DNA of 64,000 nucleotides, from contig SNVD02014651.1 of NCBI GenBank assembly GCA_013180625.2, positions 620,001 to 684,000 on the forward strand, written 5' to 3'. Shown one piece after another: positions 9,896-20,430 of this stretch (its first letter is position 1; each line of letters opens with the position of its first letter). A program made the position numbers and the translations under genes. The DNA is from Boswellia sacra (Eukaryota > Streptophyta > Magnoliopsida > Sapindales > Burseraceae). The notes beneath the pieces are model-generated. The model did not search any database. It saw only the letters and a list, made by a program, of their open reading frames with translations, and was not told the origin of the DNA.

Positions 9896-12800
9896 AAAGA
9901 TTTCTACAACTTAGTGGAAAGCCTAGCTTGTGGAGCTAGGAGCTCGTGGACATAGGCAAGGTTTGCCGAACCACGTAAATTGAGTTTGCACTCTCTCTAT
10001 CCCTATCCTCTTTATATTTACTTGCACTTGTGATTGTTCTTTATTGCTATTCTCTTGATTGCATTCTATTTTCATCTTGTTAAATAATTTTGATCTTTCA
10101 AGAAAAGTTTTCTAAATCTGTTTTGATAAATAAAAACCCAATTTACCCCCCCTCTTGGGTTGCCATACCTGGGTCAACATCACGATCACGAGGATCCATC
10201 TGGAACTCATGCCGCTGGACATAGGCCCCTCTATAGGCCTGACGTGGGGGTAGACATGGACACAGTCACTACCTCTATCAGTCCTGCGTCGGAGATGTTC
10301 GACAGCTATGGAGCGACAGGCGATTCAATTCCTTTGTCGGGTCGTGCGACCACCTACTGTGACATTCCCCTCCTGTACATGATGTTCCTCCAAGCTTGCA
10401 GTTATGTAATGAGAATTTAAATTCGTATTCTTATCCGTTTACATTTGCTGCTCCGTTGGTTTATGAAGGCTCTCATTAATAATGACATACAGGCGCAGCT
10501 GGTCCATGATGAGTTTCAGAGCACAGTTCTGCGTGAGCTTGCATTATTACGGGCGGAGAATAAGGAATTGCGGGAGGAGATAGTTCTTCTACGTAAGGCT
10601 GTTGTACGACTAGGTGGCCACTTCGGATACGCTGACACGGTACGCTGCAAAACGGATTATGTGATTTCTACGCTTAACCTGACGTTAAGGTTTGCTTTAA
10701 TACAAGATTCAGATGGAGATTCGGATGGAGGTTCGGGCGATGACGGTGAAGGTCAGCAGCCAACTGAACCTGATCCCGTGGACACGAGTGTTTGTGCCAC
10801 CGTATTCCTCCCACGTGCTTCGTTTCGTGCCGAGGTCGCCAGCTACTTTCGAGAAAGCATAAGCGAAGCCCCTTTGTCAGTCCACCGGGTAGAAAGAGGG
10901 CGAGGGTTGAGCCACAGCAGAAAGCCCCAGACGATCAGCATGTACAATCAGAGGCCCTGATTGTTCAGCCTGCAGAGAGACCAGATAAGCGGCCCACGAG
11001 GATACAGATAGCGGTCTCGTCGTGTGGACTTGAGTTCCACTATTTTACCCACGTGCCCCCCTAGCAGATGCTGATATTGATGCGTTCGATGCATGGTGGG
11101 GGGCGTGGAGGGTGATATTGATTTGGGCATCTGCAACGCTAATCGTCAGTTCTTCAAGACGCTGCTGAGGCCGTCAAAGTGGCTTGCATCTGAGGCAGTT
11201 TAAGTTCTTCTCATGGTGTCCAATTTTGCAATCTACATTTGGAATTATTATTGATAACTATTACTGTATTCAGCACATGGATAGCTACTTGTGGATGCTA
11301 CACTGTAGAGCTCGTGCTATGGCCGCACGTAGGGTCCAGAGGTCTGCTTTCCTGGACACCACATTCTAGGTACGTATTTCATAAACATATGAATTTGTAG
11401 TTAATTTTTGACTCCTTCAATGCCCTAACCGAACTCACGAACTTGCATTTGAAAGTGAAGTCATTGTAGAACAGTATTCGGACAGACTGGACGACATTAA
11501 CTGGGGTAACGAGGCCGATATGGTCTAGTTTGTCTTCGGAGAGATGCCCCTCGTTGGAAGACCATGGGTCGATGTGGACAAGGTGAGTACATTTATATTG
11601 AAAGAGTTAGTATGTGTCCTCTTATTTGAAATGTTGTGATCGATTTTCGTGGTGTCAATTTCCTTTTCAGCTCTATGTCCCTGTTAACATCGGCGGCGAT
11701 CATTGGGTGACAGCCGAGGTGGATTTCAATCGATGACACGTTGTCATATATGACTCATGTGTTAGGCATAGTTTCACAGACACAGTCAGAGAGACAGTCC
11801 GGTGCCTGGCTGAACTGATACCTCGTATGGTGTCAATGGATGTTAACGGTCGTCCTGACAACCCCACAACCCCATGTGACATTATGCGCATCGAGGATGA
11901 GATCGAGGTGCCACAACAGGAAGCTGGGAGAGGAGCATGCGGCGTGTACTGTTTGAAGTACATCGAGTTCTTAGCGGGCGGTGTTCCACTGATAGCCATT
12001 AAGGCGTTCACAGGCGAATGCCAGTGGGAGAGAATGGTGGTACAGCTTTGGGTTAATCGTGATCATCCACAGGCAGAAGAGGCCGCCACGACCGTCACTG
12101 CGCTTGTAGAGGTTGGGGCTTTCATAGCGCCTGCAGATGTTATAGCTGTCGATGTTGCAGCCACCACAAGGACTGCTAATGTTGTGTCAGCGGATCTTCC
12201 CACTACCATTGCACATGCCGGCGTTGATTCAGCGGAGGTTGAGCAGCAGCCTAGCACGACTGTACCATGATTTCATGTCATGTATATATTATGTATAGTT
12301 ACACATTTTTTTGGGTAGATAGTTTATGGATATGTACATAATATTGTATAGTGATATTTTTTGTATAGTCGCACATCTTTTTCATGTATAGTGGTACGAA
12401 AACTTGTAAATACATTAATGAAAAAGCATATAAATTCGTGTTTGATACATTAATGTTACATACATTGACGAAACACATAAATAAATGTTTCATACATGAA
12501 TGTTTTATACAATGACAAAATCACATATATGAAAGTTATTAATTTGAATAAGCCACAAATTGGAATAAAATAAATAAACTACGTCGCTTTAAGCAAACAA
12601 ATAATATTACATAGACAAAATAACTCCTTGCCTGCATTTGGTAGACATCATCCCCTGTCATGAAGTGGAACTGGATTTTGGCAAGTTTGACGATTGTGCT
12701 CGAAACTTCCACATCGCCCGCAAGTTCGAAACGAGCTGGACTCACCGACGGAAGGGATTCGATTCATCCGAGGACGACCGACTGGTCTCCTTATGACTGA

Positions 12801-13768
12801 CGGTAGAACCACTCTTCTGCGAACCTCCTCAAGAACCACCCAATCCTCACTAACTCTAATAGGAACAACTGGCAGAGCATATGCATGTAGTAATGTTTCA
12901 GTCGTATACCAATGGGCACTATAATCATGGACGTCAGTAGATTCATACTTCTGCAAACAGCTAATACATGTGCACACGAAAGTTGGTCAAGATCAAACAC
13001 CCGGCACGTGCATGTACGAGCGTGCATGTCAACGATGCTAACACGGTCGTTGCCTCTAACCTCACACATAGTACGAGAGATACCACTAACCCTCATACGT
13101 TCTCCCTCTTTTAAACGCTCCTCCATCAACTTGTTAGCCCACGGCGAGAGATGTAATTCCGAGTTAGCAAATAACTGTCGACGCTCATAGAACCATTGCT
13201 ACAAGTTGGCTCGGTAATAATCTGCTAACAATGTTATCGGGAGGAATCGATGGTATCGCAAGCAGCTGTTCATCGACTCAGTTATATTTGTTATCATGAT
13301 ATTATACCATCGACCATGAAACTGTGAACGTGCCCATTTCTTGACTCCAATCTCTCGAAGATAAGTTGTAGCTGCTGGCATATATGATTCAATTTATCGC
13401 ATATGATAGTTGAAATTAGCACAGTGATATGTCCTTGCAGCTCGGTAGTATATCTCTAACAATGTCTTGTCCTTGAAAGTTGCCTTTAAGTTACCCTTTA
13501 GATGATGAGTGCACAATCCATGCAGTGCATGAGGGAAAACTGCTATAATAGCTCGTTCAATGCTACGATGACGATCAGAAATGAAAACAAGATCTCAGAC
13601 ATTTTGTACAACATGATCACTAGGGTTGGCAATGGGGCGGGGCAGGACAAAATATAAATGAGCGGATCCAGACCCGCCCCAATCTATTGACAAGTACACA
13701 ATTAAGCCCATTTTTTAACATGTTTGAAGACAATATATCTTCAAACTAAAATCATGCATACACACAAG

Positions 13769-14357
13769 TAGGGATGTCAATTCACTTGCCATTTGCTTCA
13801 ACCTACAAATACAAGGCCGTTATAGTTAAATATGATGTAAAAAGGTACAAAAACAAAGTTAAAACAAGCAACCTGCCAAAACGCTCGACATAACTCGACA
13901 AAACTCGACGCGCTCGATAGAGCTCGACATGACTCGACATGTAAGTGTTGAGTGTCGGATGCATCATCCGACACTCGATGTCTTCAAAAATAGACTGATA
14001 TCGAGTATCGGTTGTGAATCTCGACACGACTCGACATGTAAGTGTCGAGTGTCGGATGACTCGATAGAGCTCGACACGACTCGACATGCAAGTGTCGAGT
14101 GTCGGATGATGCATCCGACACTCAATGTCTTCGAAAATAGACTGATATCGAGTGTCGGTTGTGAATCTCGACACAAACTATCATCCGACACTCGACACTT
14201 ACATGTCGAGTGACATCCGACACTCGACACTTACATGTCGAGTCGTGTCGAGCGTTTTGGTAGGTTGCTTGTTTTAGCTTTGTTTTTTTTTTTTACTTTC
14301 TTGTATCATATTTAACTATAATAGCCTTGTATGGCATGGGTAATTTTGACATCCCTA
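13769..14357. repeat. Fold-back unit inside the hAT element, built from MULE 5' sequence
   Basis: The ends TAGGGATGTCAA (13769) and its inverse (ending 14357) form inverted repeats continuing over more than 100 bp. The left arm, read on the minus strand, matches the MULE at about 6740-6870, including the end of its first intron and the start of exon 2 (GTTGAAGCAAATGGCAAGTG). The right arm matches 6750-6840 in the plus orientation. Between them is a CGACA/TGTCG array. No matching target duplication is seen at these inner ends. Confidence 0.75.
13865..14250. repeat. CGACA/TGTCG array inside the nested element
   Basis: The same GTGTCGAGTGTCGGAT word as at 6365-6670, here as longer near-identical units of roughly 110-125 bp that include AAAATAGACTGATATCGAGT. 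Open frames across it on both strands are repeat translations, not genes. Confidence 0.85.
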
Positions 14358-17094
14358 GATTGGTATGTTTTTATTGTCGTGAGTTGTTTACCTTGATGTG
14401 TTTATTATTATTGTCGCCATGTACTTGTTGATTTTGTTTGTTGATGACTTGGTATTGTTTGTTGAATATAGTTTACTTGAAAATTTTAGATTTTGAATGG
14501 AATGATAGTTTTTTAGTAGTTGATTCTTGTGCCGGTAACCAACACAGTAACAAGTAAATAAAAATAATGTCAACACTTTAACGAAACCAAACCAACAAGT
14601 TGATAGCACACAAGATCTACTTCCTATATGTAACACTCCAACGAAACAACCTCATAAAGATGTCATTGAACTTCCTCCTTCATCATCCAATGTTTCCTCT
14701 CCAACCACCTCTTCTTGATGAATTACACCTAGAAACATATAATAACCAAATTAATAACTAAATAAGGAAATTCAATAAAAGTAATAATAATCAATAAAAT
14801 AAACATAGTATATTGAAATGGGGAATCGAGAATTATATGGCTTAGGAGATGTAATTTTATTTATATAGTCTAGTAAAATTACATGATATTGTAAAATATT
14901 ATAATTTATCATAATCACCCCTAAAAATTACTTGTAAGTTCAAATACTTTTTTTTTTCATTTACATCCTAATACTGTGCGGGACGGAGCGGGTCAAACGG
15001 GGCTGGAGGGTGGACCCGGGCCTGGACCCGCCCCGAACGGGTCAAAACATATTTAGAGACCCAAACCCATCCCTAAAACACAGGTCACACCGGGGCCCCG
15101 GACCCGACGGGTCATTTTGCCATCCCTAATGATCACGCAACTATCTCATGAACCAGTTTCACGAGTCATCATTTTCAGAATGCCCAACTCCAAATGCCAA
15201 GGGATATATTTGTTTATTTTCATCCATACAAGAAGTGAAAAACATTGTACCTCTATATTTTCCTTTCAAAAAAGAACTATCAACTGCGATAACTGGCCTA
15301 ATTGATGATGCAAATCCAGCAATAGAGGCCCCCATACTCATGAAAAAGCATCTAAAATGGTTGTTGTCATCGGTTTCTAAAGAAGTTTTGGTCCCCGGGT
15401 TTGCTTCTCAATCATGTACATGTACTGGGGGAGTAGTGTGAATGATTCCTCATGCGATCTGTGAAGCTCTTACAAAGTTGCCTCCTTGGCCCTCCATGCC
15501 TTGTTGTATGTGATATTAATACCCAATGACTCCTGAACATCAGACATGATATCATTTGGACGATATATTCTCGATGCCTCAACAAATTTGCTCTTAATAT
15601 GTTTGTTAATGACATGTGCAGTTACCTGTTTGTGATTTGGGTGAAGTCCGGCTCCGGAGCAGGTGTGATGGTTCTTATACTTTTTCATTTGGAAGAAATG
15701 TGAATCAGCTACTTTTATGGCATGTAAACGCCATTTACAAGATTTAGCACGGTAGACAACCTCAAACCTTATTGCATTGGAGTTCCTCACCTTGAATTGA
15801 AAGTTCCGTCTTAGTGCCAAATTCGATAACTTCTCTCGAAGCTCTGTTTTGCTGTTAAACATCTGCCCAACCCCAACCTCAATCTCGTCAACTACAAACG
15901 ATGAAGCATCATCGCCGTCTGTGGATGATGAATGCACAATAGGCGGCATATACCTGAATGTGTTAGCCCGACGATTGTCATTCTCAGAGCCCAAATTAGC
16001 TTCTTCATGTCTAGGATTTGCATCCATTCTCAGCTCATTATTCGACACCGAATCTTGCTGATGTCCGTATAATGGAGGAGTAGGTGCGGAGTGAATTGGA
16101 GAAGGAACGGTAAACAACACATCCTGGTTCACATCATTCAATATCTCCGTTTGTTCATCATTATCAAAATATGAACCGTCTACATCCTGGCCATCAACAA
16201 TAAAATCATCCAAACCCTCAACATCATTCTCATTATGAATAGTGCAATCGTCATTGTCATCGTCAACATGCTCACTAACATCATCACTACTATTATCATT
16301 ATTTTTGTAATCTTCATCACCACCATCGTCATCATTAACATCATCACTAGCATTACTAAAATCAATATTACCTAAACTCTCAAACTCTCTAATGCTATCA
16401 AGATGACGTACCAATCTCGATGGCATCGACGGGGGCACCCCTTCTTCATTTTCAACTAAGATCCCAACTGACTCATGCCCTGCATGCCCTGAATACTACT
16501 CAAACTCAATGCCAACGTCATCATTCAATTGTGGTTATGCACAAACAGGAGTGGACTCACTTAATTGGTTGCTTCCATTTGCTGAGCGAAACATAGAGGG
16601 ATGAGAAGATCTTTATCGCCTACGTACTGCATCAGATCCTGACCTCTGTCTTTGCTTCTCCCTATCTTTAACTTTGACAATTAACGGTGTATATGACTGT
16701 TGGTCCTCTAAACAATGTTGTATAAAGAAACAAACATTGTTGTCAGTCTCAATAGGAGTCGGCATTGGCGGAAGACCCTTAAAAGCAAATTGAACCTCTA
16801 AACTTATGTTATGCCTACGAAGATCCCAACCCATTTTAGTACTAATACAGTCAACCAACTTATTATAGGTAGCAGACCTACGAATTATCAATGGCTTTGC
16901 CCTCCCACTGTTTTATAAATAACCAGCATTCTCTTGCATAGTCTAAGAACCATTGTATAGAATAAGTATGCGTAAAGTTTCCATTTCCTGCATGATAAAG
17001 ATATATCATATAAGTCCGTGGATAATAAATCGTTACAAAATTACTTAGCAAAGCCACAAAAATGCCATTTCTGCCTAATCGCTCGATGCAACTG

Positions 17095-17350
17095 ACGATA
17101 AACGTGTGACACTCGACACTCGACAATAAACTCGACGCACGACGACTGACGCTTGATTACCTCGACACATATACTCAAACACGAACTCGACGAAATTGGC
17201 ATCTGAAACTCGTCACATTCGGCACTCCACTCGACGCACTAACACGACACTCGATCTTAGACTCGACACAACCCCTAGACACTCGACATGACCATCCGAC
17301 TTGTCGAGAATCGATTCGACATAGCCCCTTGACACTCGATGACGCTCAAC
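17095..17350. repeat. Right subterminal CGACA array of the MULE
   Basis: Many CTCGACAC, CACTCGAC and ACTCGACG words, more degenerate than the left array. It lies upstream of the mudrA coding region. A plausible first-exon splice donor for mudrA (minus strand AACAAG then GTAAGAAC) lies at about 17580-17590, so this array is probably intronic, mirroring the left side. Confidence 0.8.
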
Positions 17351-17703
17351 AAATCTCGTTTTCTTCCCCCGTCGACTGTGAGACCAGATTCTCTCATAAC
17401 GATTGTCAATTTCGAGCAAATTTTGACAAAAATGGCACTATCTCTAACCTTAGTTCACATACATATCCTTATTTTAAGCTACATAATACGGTTGATAGTT
17501 ACCAAAATGATAAATAGTAAAAATATTACAGCCTAATGAAATTTTCATGCCATTTAGAGAGAGATTAAGGAAAGTTGTTCTTACCTTGTTTGCTCAGCTT
17601 CAGCGGTTGAAATTGTTTTGGACAATGCTGTGTATGAAGGAGTGACTGGTTTCTTTGTTTCATTTACTTACTTACTTTTTTTTTTCTAAATTCAATTACA
17701 TAA

Positions 17704-17819
17704 GGGTAAGGATATTTCAATCTTCTTATTTACAAAGTGTCTATGGCATAAAAATTTTCAGGGTGTGTCCAAATTTCGTCGAGGGCTCCTAATTATGTCC
17801 ATTTTTTCAATTTTTCCTA
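17704..17819 (-). repeat. Right terminal inverted repeat of the MULE
   Basis: Inverted copy of 5883-5997. It ends in ...CAATTTTTCCTA at 17819 and is followed by TTTATTTCC. Confidence 0.9.
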
Positions 17820-18555
17820 TTTATTTCCCCTCTTTCTCTTTTTCACAATTCTTTGCCCTAGCTGCTCAAACTCTTTCTCACGCTCTCATCTCATTTGAAT
17901 CTTAGGGTTTCTTTACCCTTTCTCGTCATCGTCAACAACAAGTCTCTCCAAGGTCATCGATTGCTGCTAAAAATGTCTTCCTGTTTCTTGATTCTGTTGC
18001 AATAAACATTAATCTGTTGTTTGATTTGTTACGCGAATAAAGAGTTTTTGGAGATAGCAGCCAAGTTTCGAGGAGTGTGAGTTCGGCTTTTGATTGGTGG
18101 ACCTTGGCCGATAGAGGTTGAGACCAGAGTTGGACTGACAGTTAAGAAGTTGGGGTTTGTTAATTGTTTCCAGGTTTGATCGTTTTTATTTTGCTCGTTT
18201 GAGGTCGGTCAAGGCATTAGAGGACTCAATAACTTGAGTGTCAGATGAATCTGCTACCATTTCCTGTACTCTTAAATTTTTTTTAAATATGTGAGAAATT
18301 TCAATTTTTTTTATCATTCCAATTCTAGTCATTAATTAATTCGTAATTATTTGGATTATTTAATTTATGTTATGTAAATATAAAGTTAGCCCCGGAAATG
18401 CTCGTGACAAACATTAAAAATTAATGCTTTTTTGAAAACAATTTTGGTGGTTAAAGAAGTTCATGGGTTGTTTGGAAGGTTTCATAAAGGGTGGTACTAG
18501 ATTAATATGGAAGGTTAGAAACATTCTCAATTATAATTATTTTTATTTTTTAAAG
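17820..18555. other. 5'-UTR-like and intron-like DNA, no firm gene
   Basis: Pyrimidine-rich stretch with CTTAGGGTTTCTTTACCC at about 17900-17925, of the kind found in plant 5' UTRs and leaders, then AT-rich DNA. It may be the front of the fragment that follows. Confidence 0.35.
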
Positions 18556-19075
18556 GGATGAAGGATCTGCACTTGTTGTAATGGCTAATAAAGATGCAAC
18601 ACTGAGTTCATTGGCTGCTGCTTCTGCAAAAGGCTTTTGTGGCAAGTTTTCTAATCCTCTGCTGGTTTCACCTCTTCAATTCCATCTAACAATTCCAAAT
18701 GCCCAAATGTCGCTGAGTGATATTGATAAATATTGGGTGGAAGCTGCTTATAAAGCATATGAAGGTGCTGTTTTTCTCTTTCAACATATTTATTAAGATA
18801 AAATCATTCTTAGTTGAACTTATAGTTGGGATTTTATTTGGATGAGTCGTTTTTCCATTTAACTGGGTGCATAATATAGTTACGTTATATATTTTCTATA
18901 CTGGTCTTCATATTGTTACACTTCAACTATTCTAATTCTGATTTTTTTTTCCATCTCAGACTCATTTTATGCACTTCAATGAACAGGTTGCAAAAAGACA
19001 AAAGTGGCATGCAAAATTGTTAAGGAGAGAATCTTGTTGCACACAGAAGTGCGTTGTCTTTGCCACTTTTAGTTA
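18556..19075 (+). pseudogene. Unassigned gene fragment with two exon-like pieces
   Basis: The frame from 18581 reads MANKDATLSSLAAASAKGFC, then PLLVSPLQFHLTIPNAQMSL and DIDKYWVEAAYKAYEG, which looks like real protein. A possible donor (GAAG then GTGCTG) follows at about 18765 and a possible acceptor (GAACAG) at about 18986, with a short second piece after it. I do not recognise the family. No longer gene can be built around it, so a fragment or relic is likelier than a functional gene. Confidence 0.4.
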
Positions 19076-19660
19076 GGTAATTTGCAAGAAAGGAGCACAA
19101 TGGAGGAAGAAAATTGTAGGCTAGAGGGGTAAAATTCAATCTTATGCTTCTCTTTGGGCTTCAGTTTTCAGGACACATCATTTTCTTTGTTCATATGGTC
19201 ATATCTCAGTGGTTAAAGAATTTATGCATGATTTTTTGCATAAGAACACCAACCTTTTTCTTTTCTAAATATGGTTCATTTTTGATGGGTCACTAATAAT
19301 TGTTTTGTGCATAGTTGAATAAAATAATGAATTTTGTCTAGAAACTAGCGAGCACTATTCTATTTTTTGCAATCTTGTTGGGTCATTAACTTTATTTTAA
19401 AGTGAATTTTTCATTAACATATAATTATAATTATTTTATTATAATTGTTTTTTCCCTTAATGCTGGACTTAGTAAAGATTAGTAATGAAGAAATAACATA
19501 TATTCCTAAATTAAATAGAATCTGGTTGTTGTCTATTGCTAGAGTAGAAATCTTGACCCGTAATTGTCTTGAATTTTTAATCATTATTGTGATCGGAGAT
19601 TGCAATTGGAAAATATAACCTAAGTTAAATAATCCAAATTTGTACAAAAATTAAGGCAAA
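19076..19660. other. AT-rich DNA, nothing recognised
   Basis: No gene, repeat or inverted terminus is supported here. Confidence 0.4.
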
Positions 19661-19935
19661 CTTGCTAAGCTGAAAAATCGAAAGGGTAGCTTAGGCAAAA
19701 GTTAGGGCATGAAAGAAAAGAAGAAAAAGCCTGCTGAGTTGAAAACCCAGAAAGGGTGGCTCAGACAAAAGTTAGGGCAAGCTTGCTAAGTCGAAAACCC
19801 GAAAATGACAACTTAGGAAAAAATTAAAGCATAAAAAAATGAATGAAATGAAAAATGATTGAACCCACTAAGTTGAAAACCTAAAAGGGCGGCTTAGGCA
19901 AAATTTAGGGTTAGAAGATTGTTTCGATCTTAAAG
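19661..19935. repeat. Degenerate tandem repeat around GGCTTAGGCAAAA
   Basis: About four units of roughly 70-80 bp share a 'ctaagttgaaaacccgaaagggtggcttagg' core with changes, at about 19664, 19730, 19783 and 19868. Similar short repeats occur in or beside plant LTRs, which fits the Ty3/gypsy relic to the right. Confidence 0.6.
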
Positions 19936-20085
19936 CGATCACCAGAATGTCAGGCGCATCCCTTACAGCTCAAACTCGGGGTACGTGCCTAACATTTTGG
20001 TGACCACCTTAGGCCCAAATGTTATCAAAGCAGGCAAAATTGATATGGTTGGCATGCCAATGACTGTTATAGGCCTGGATGTTAC

Positions 20086-20430
20086 AAGCCTAGAACTAAT
20101 CTAATTATTTGATATTCTTTTTTGCCTACCCAAAAATAAGTCTTTTAGACTTAAATACAATGCCAAATAACTAAAAAACTATAACAATAACTATAATGGA
20201 AGAGTGGCATGATGATTAATAACTGATATCTTAGTGGAAGATCGTGGAAGAGTGTGGGCTGTGATTGGTACCATGACTAAAACTATAACAATAACCATAA
20301 TAGGAGTGGCATTGTGATTTATAACTGATATCTTAGTGGAAGATTGTGTAAGAGTGTTGGCTGTGAGTGGTGCCATGACCAGGTGGTTATAAAGAAGTGC
20401 AGTGAACTAATGGGTTTGTTACAAGTGCAA
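20086..20430 (-). repeat. Left LTR-like repeat of a Ty3/gypsy relic
   Basis: 20086-20250 matches 21616-21782 as a direct repeat (CAAGCCTAGAAC.AATCTAAT start, GATTAATAACTGATATCTTA core). The rest matches the split right copy at 21932-21968 and 23606-23640. An internal duplication of about 110 bp (20165-20275 and 20280-20390) is present only in this copy. Confidence 0.65.

Larger units (their letters stand above)
8404..10180 (+). mobile_element. Copia-like solo LTR inserted in the Ulp1-type gene
   Basis: The block interrupts the MULE gene between the ...RPDVGIARDTV... and ...RPDVGVDMDTV... coding pieces. It has LTR anatomy on the plus strand: a TATA box CCTATAAAAGG at about 9360-9370, a transcribed region with tandem repeats, the U5 signature GTGGACATAGGC...GCCGAACCACGTAAA at 9945-9980, and a pyrimidine-rich end ACCCCCCCTCTTGGG at 10145-10160. 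No gag or pol sequence and no second LTR is present, hence a solo LTR. Exact ends and target duplication are not clear; ends near 8404 and 10158-10180 fit best. Confidence 0.6.
6050..12270 (+). pseudogene. MULE-borne DUF1985 / Ulp1-like (C48) cysteine protease gene, broken
   Basis: Exons can be followed: about 6050-6143, 6841-7097, 7218-7681, 7780-7935, 8025 onward, then 10160-11064 and 11454-12270 in pieces. Exons 2-3 join at a good GT-AG intron to give the DUF1985-type core (PSQLVRNILLWEV, EEMWFLIEGRLIRFSAHEFG). Exon 4 gives VWLYEAVPYIGETFGRV. A coiled-coil stretch follows at 10490-10620 (LRAENKELREEIVLLRKAV), then acidic and basic segments. The protease core at 11670-12060 shows the catalytic His context GGDHWVTAEVDF, the VIYDS block and the Gln/Cys box QQEAGRGACGVYC. 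Ulp1 enzymes remove SUMO-like tags; the role of the MULE copies is unknown. In-frame TAGs occur at 8130-8132 and near 11526, TGA follows FNR at 11734, frames shift near 10790, and an LTR is inserted at about 8404-10180. Confidence 0.85.
13621..15128. mobile_element. Non-autonomous hAT element nested in the mudrA gene
   Basis: It is bounded by a perfect 8-bp target duplication ATGATCAC (13613-13620 and 15129-15136), the length made by hAT transposases. The ends are short inverted repeats, TAGGGTTGGCAA at the left and TAGGGATGGCAA on the opposite strand at the right. Subterminal DNA is GC-rich (GGGGCGGGGC..., ...GACCCGCCCCG). No transposase is encoded; the interior is AT-rich and includes a second fold-back unit. 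Confidence 0.92.
12654..16891 (-). pseudogene. mudrA-like: mudrA-type MULE transposase, broken
   Basis: Read on the minus strand. The N-terminal segment (16891-16613) starts at an ATG and runs to a stop. A long acidic, Asp-rich stretch (about 16100-16400) leads to the MuDR-type DNA-binding domain with a Cys/His cluster (CKWRLHAI...HHTC, about 15660-15760). The first catalytic Asp lies in RPVIAVDSSFLKGKYRG (about 15270-15320). The second Asp lies in DLVFISDRHRSIERAI (about 13560-13600), followed by KKWARSQFHGRWYNIMITNI (13290-13360). The SWIM zinc finger CTCRVFDLDQLSCAHVLAVC is at 12960-13020 and a CCHC knuckle CGRCGSFEHNRQTC at about 12680-12730. Several in-frame stops, a frameshift near 12960-12980 and the hAT insertion 13621-15128 between the two catalytic Asp blocks inactivate it. 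It converges with the Ulp1-type gene. Confidence 0.9.
5883..17819. mobile_element. Mutator-like DNA transposon (MULE), about 11.9 kb, with mudrA and Ulp1-type genes
   Basis: Long inverted ends bound the element: 5883-5997 and 17704-17819 are inverted copies over about 115 bp, starting TAGGAAAAATTGAAAAAATG on the left and reading the same on the opposite strand on the right. The flanks carry a possible 7-bp AT-rich duplication, ATTTATT at 5877-5883 and 17819-17825, if the TIR is taken to begin one base in. An imperfect 9-bp alternative also fits. Inside are a plus-strand DUF1985/Ulp1 protease gene on the left and a minus-strand transposase gene on the right, facing each other. This gene content is known from Ulp1-carrying MULE lineages (Kaonashi/KI-MULE type). 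Both genes carry stops, and a copia-like LTR and a hAT element are nested inside, so the element cannot move on its own now. Confidence 0.9.

Noticed and set aside
13803..14230. Open frames of 88-123 codons on both strands
   Set aside because: Again repeat translations within the nested array, with internally repeated peptides.
15849..16061. Plus-strand open frame inside mudrA
   Set aside because: Antisense shadow of the transposase coding region.
16180..16365. Met/Ile/Val-rich small open frame on the minus strand
   Set aside because: Out-of-frame shadow of the Asp-rich acidic stretch of the mudrA gene.
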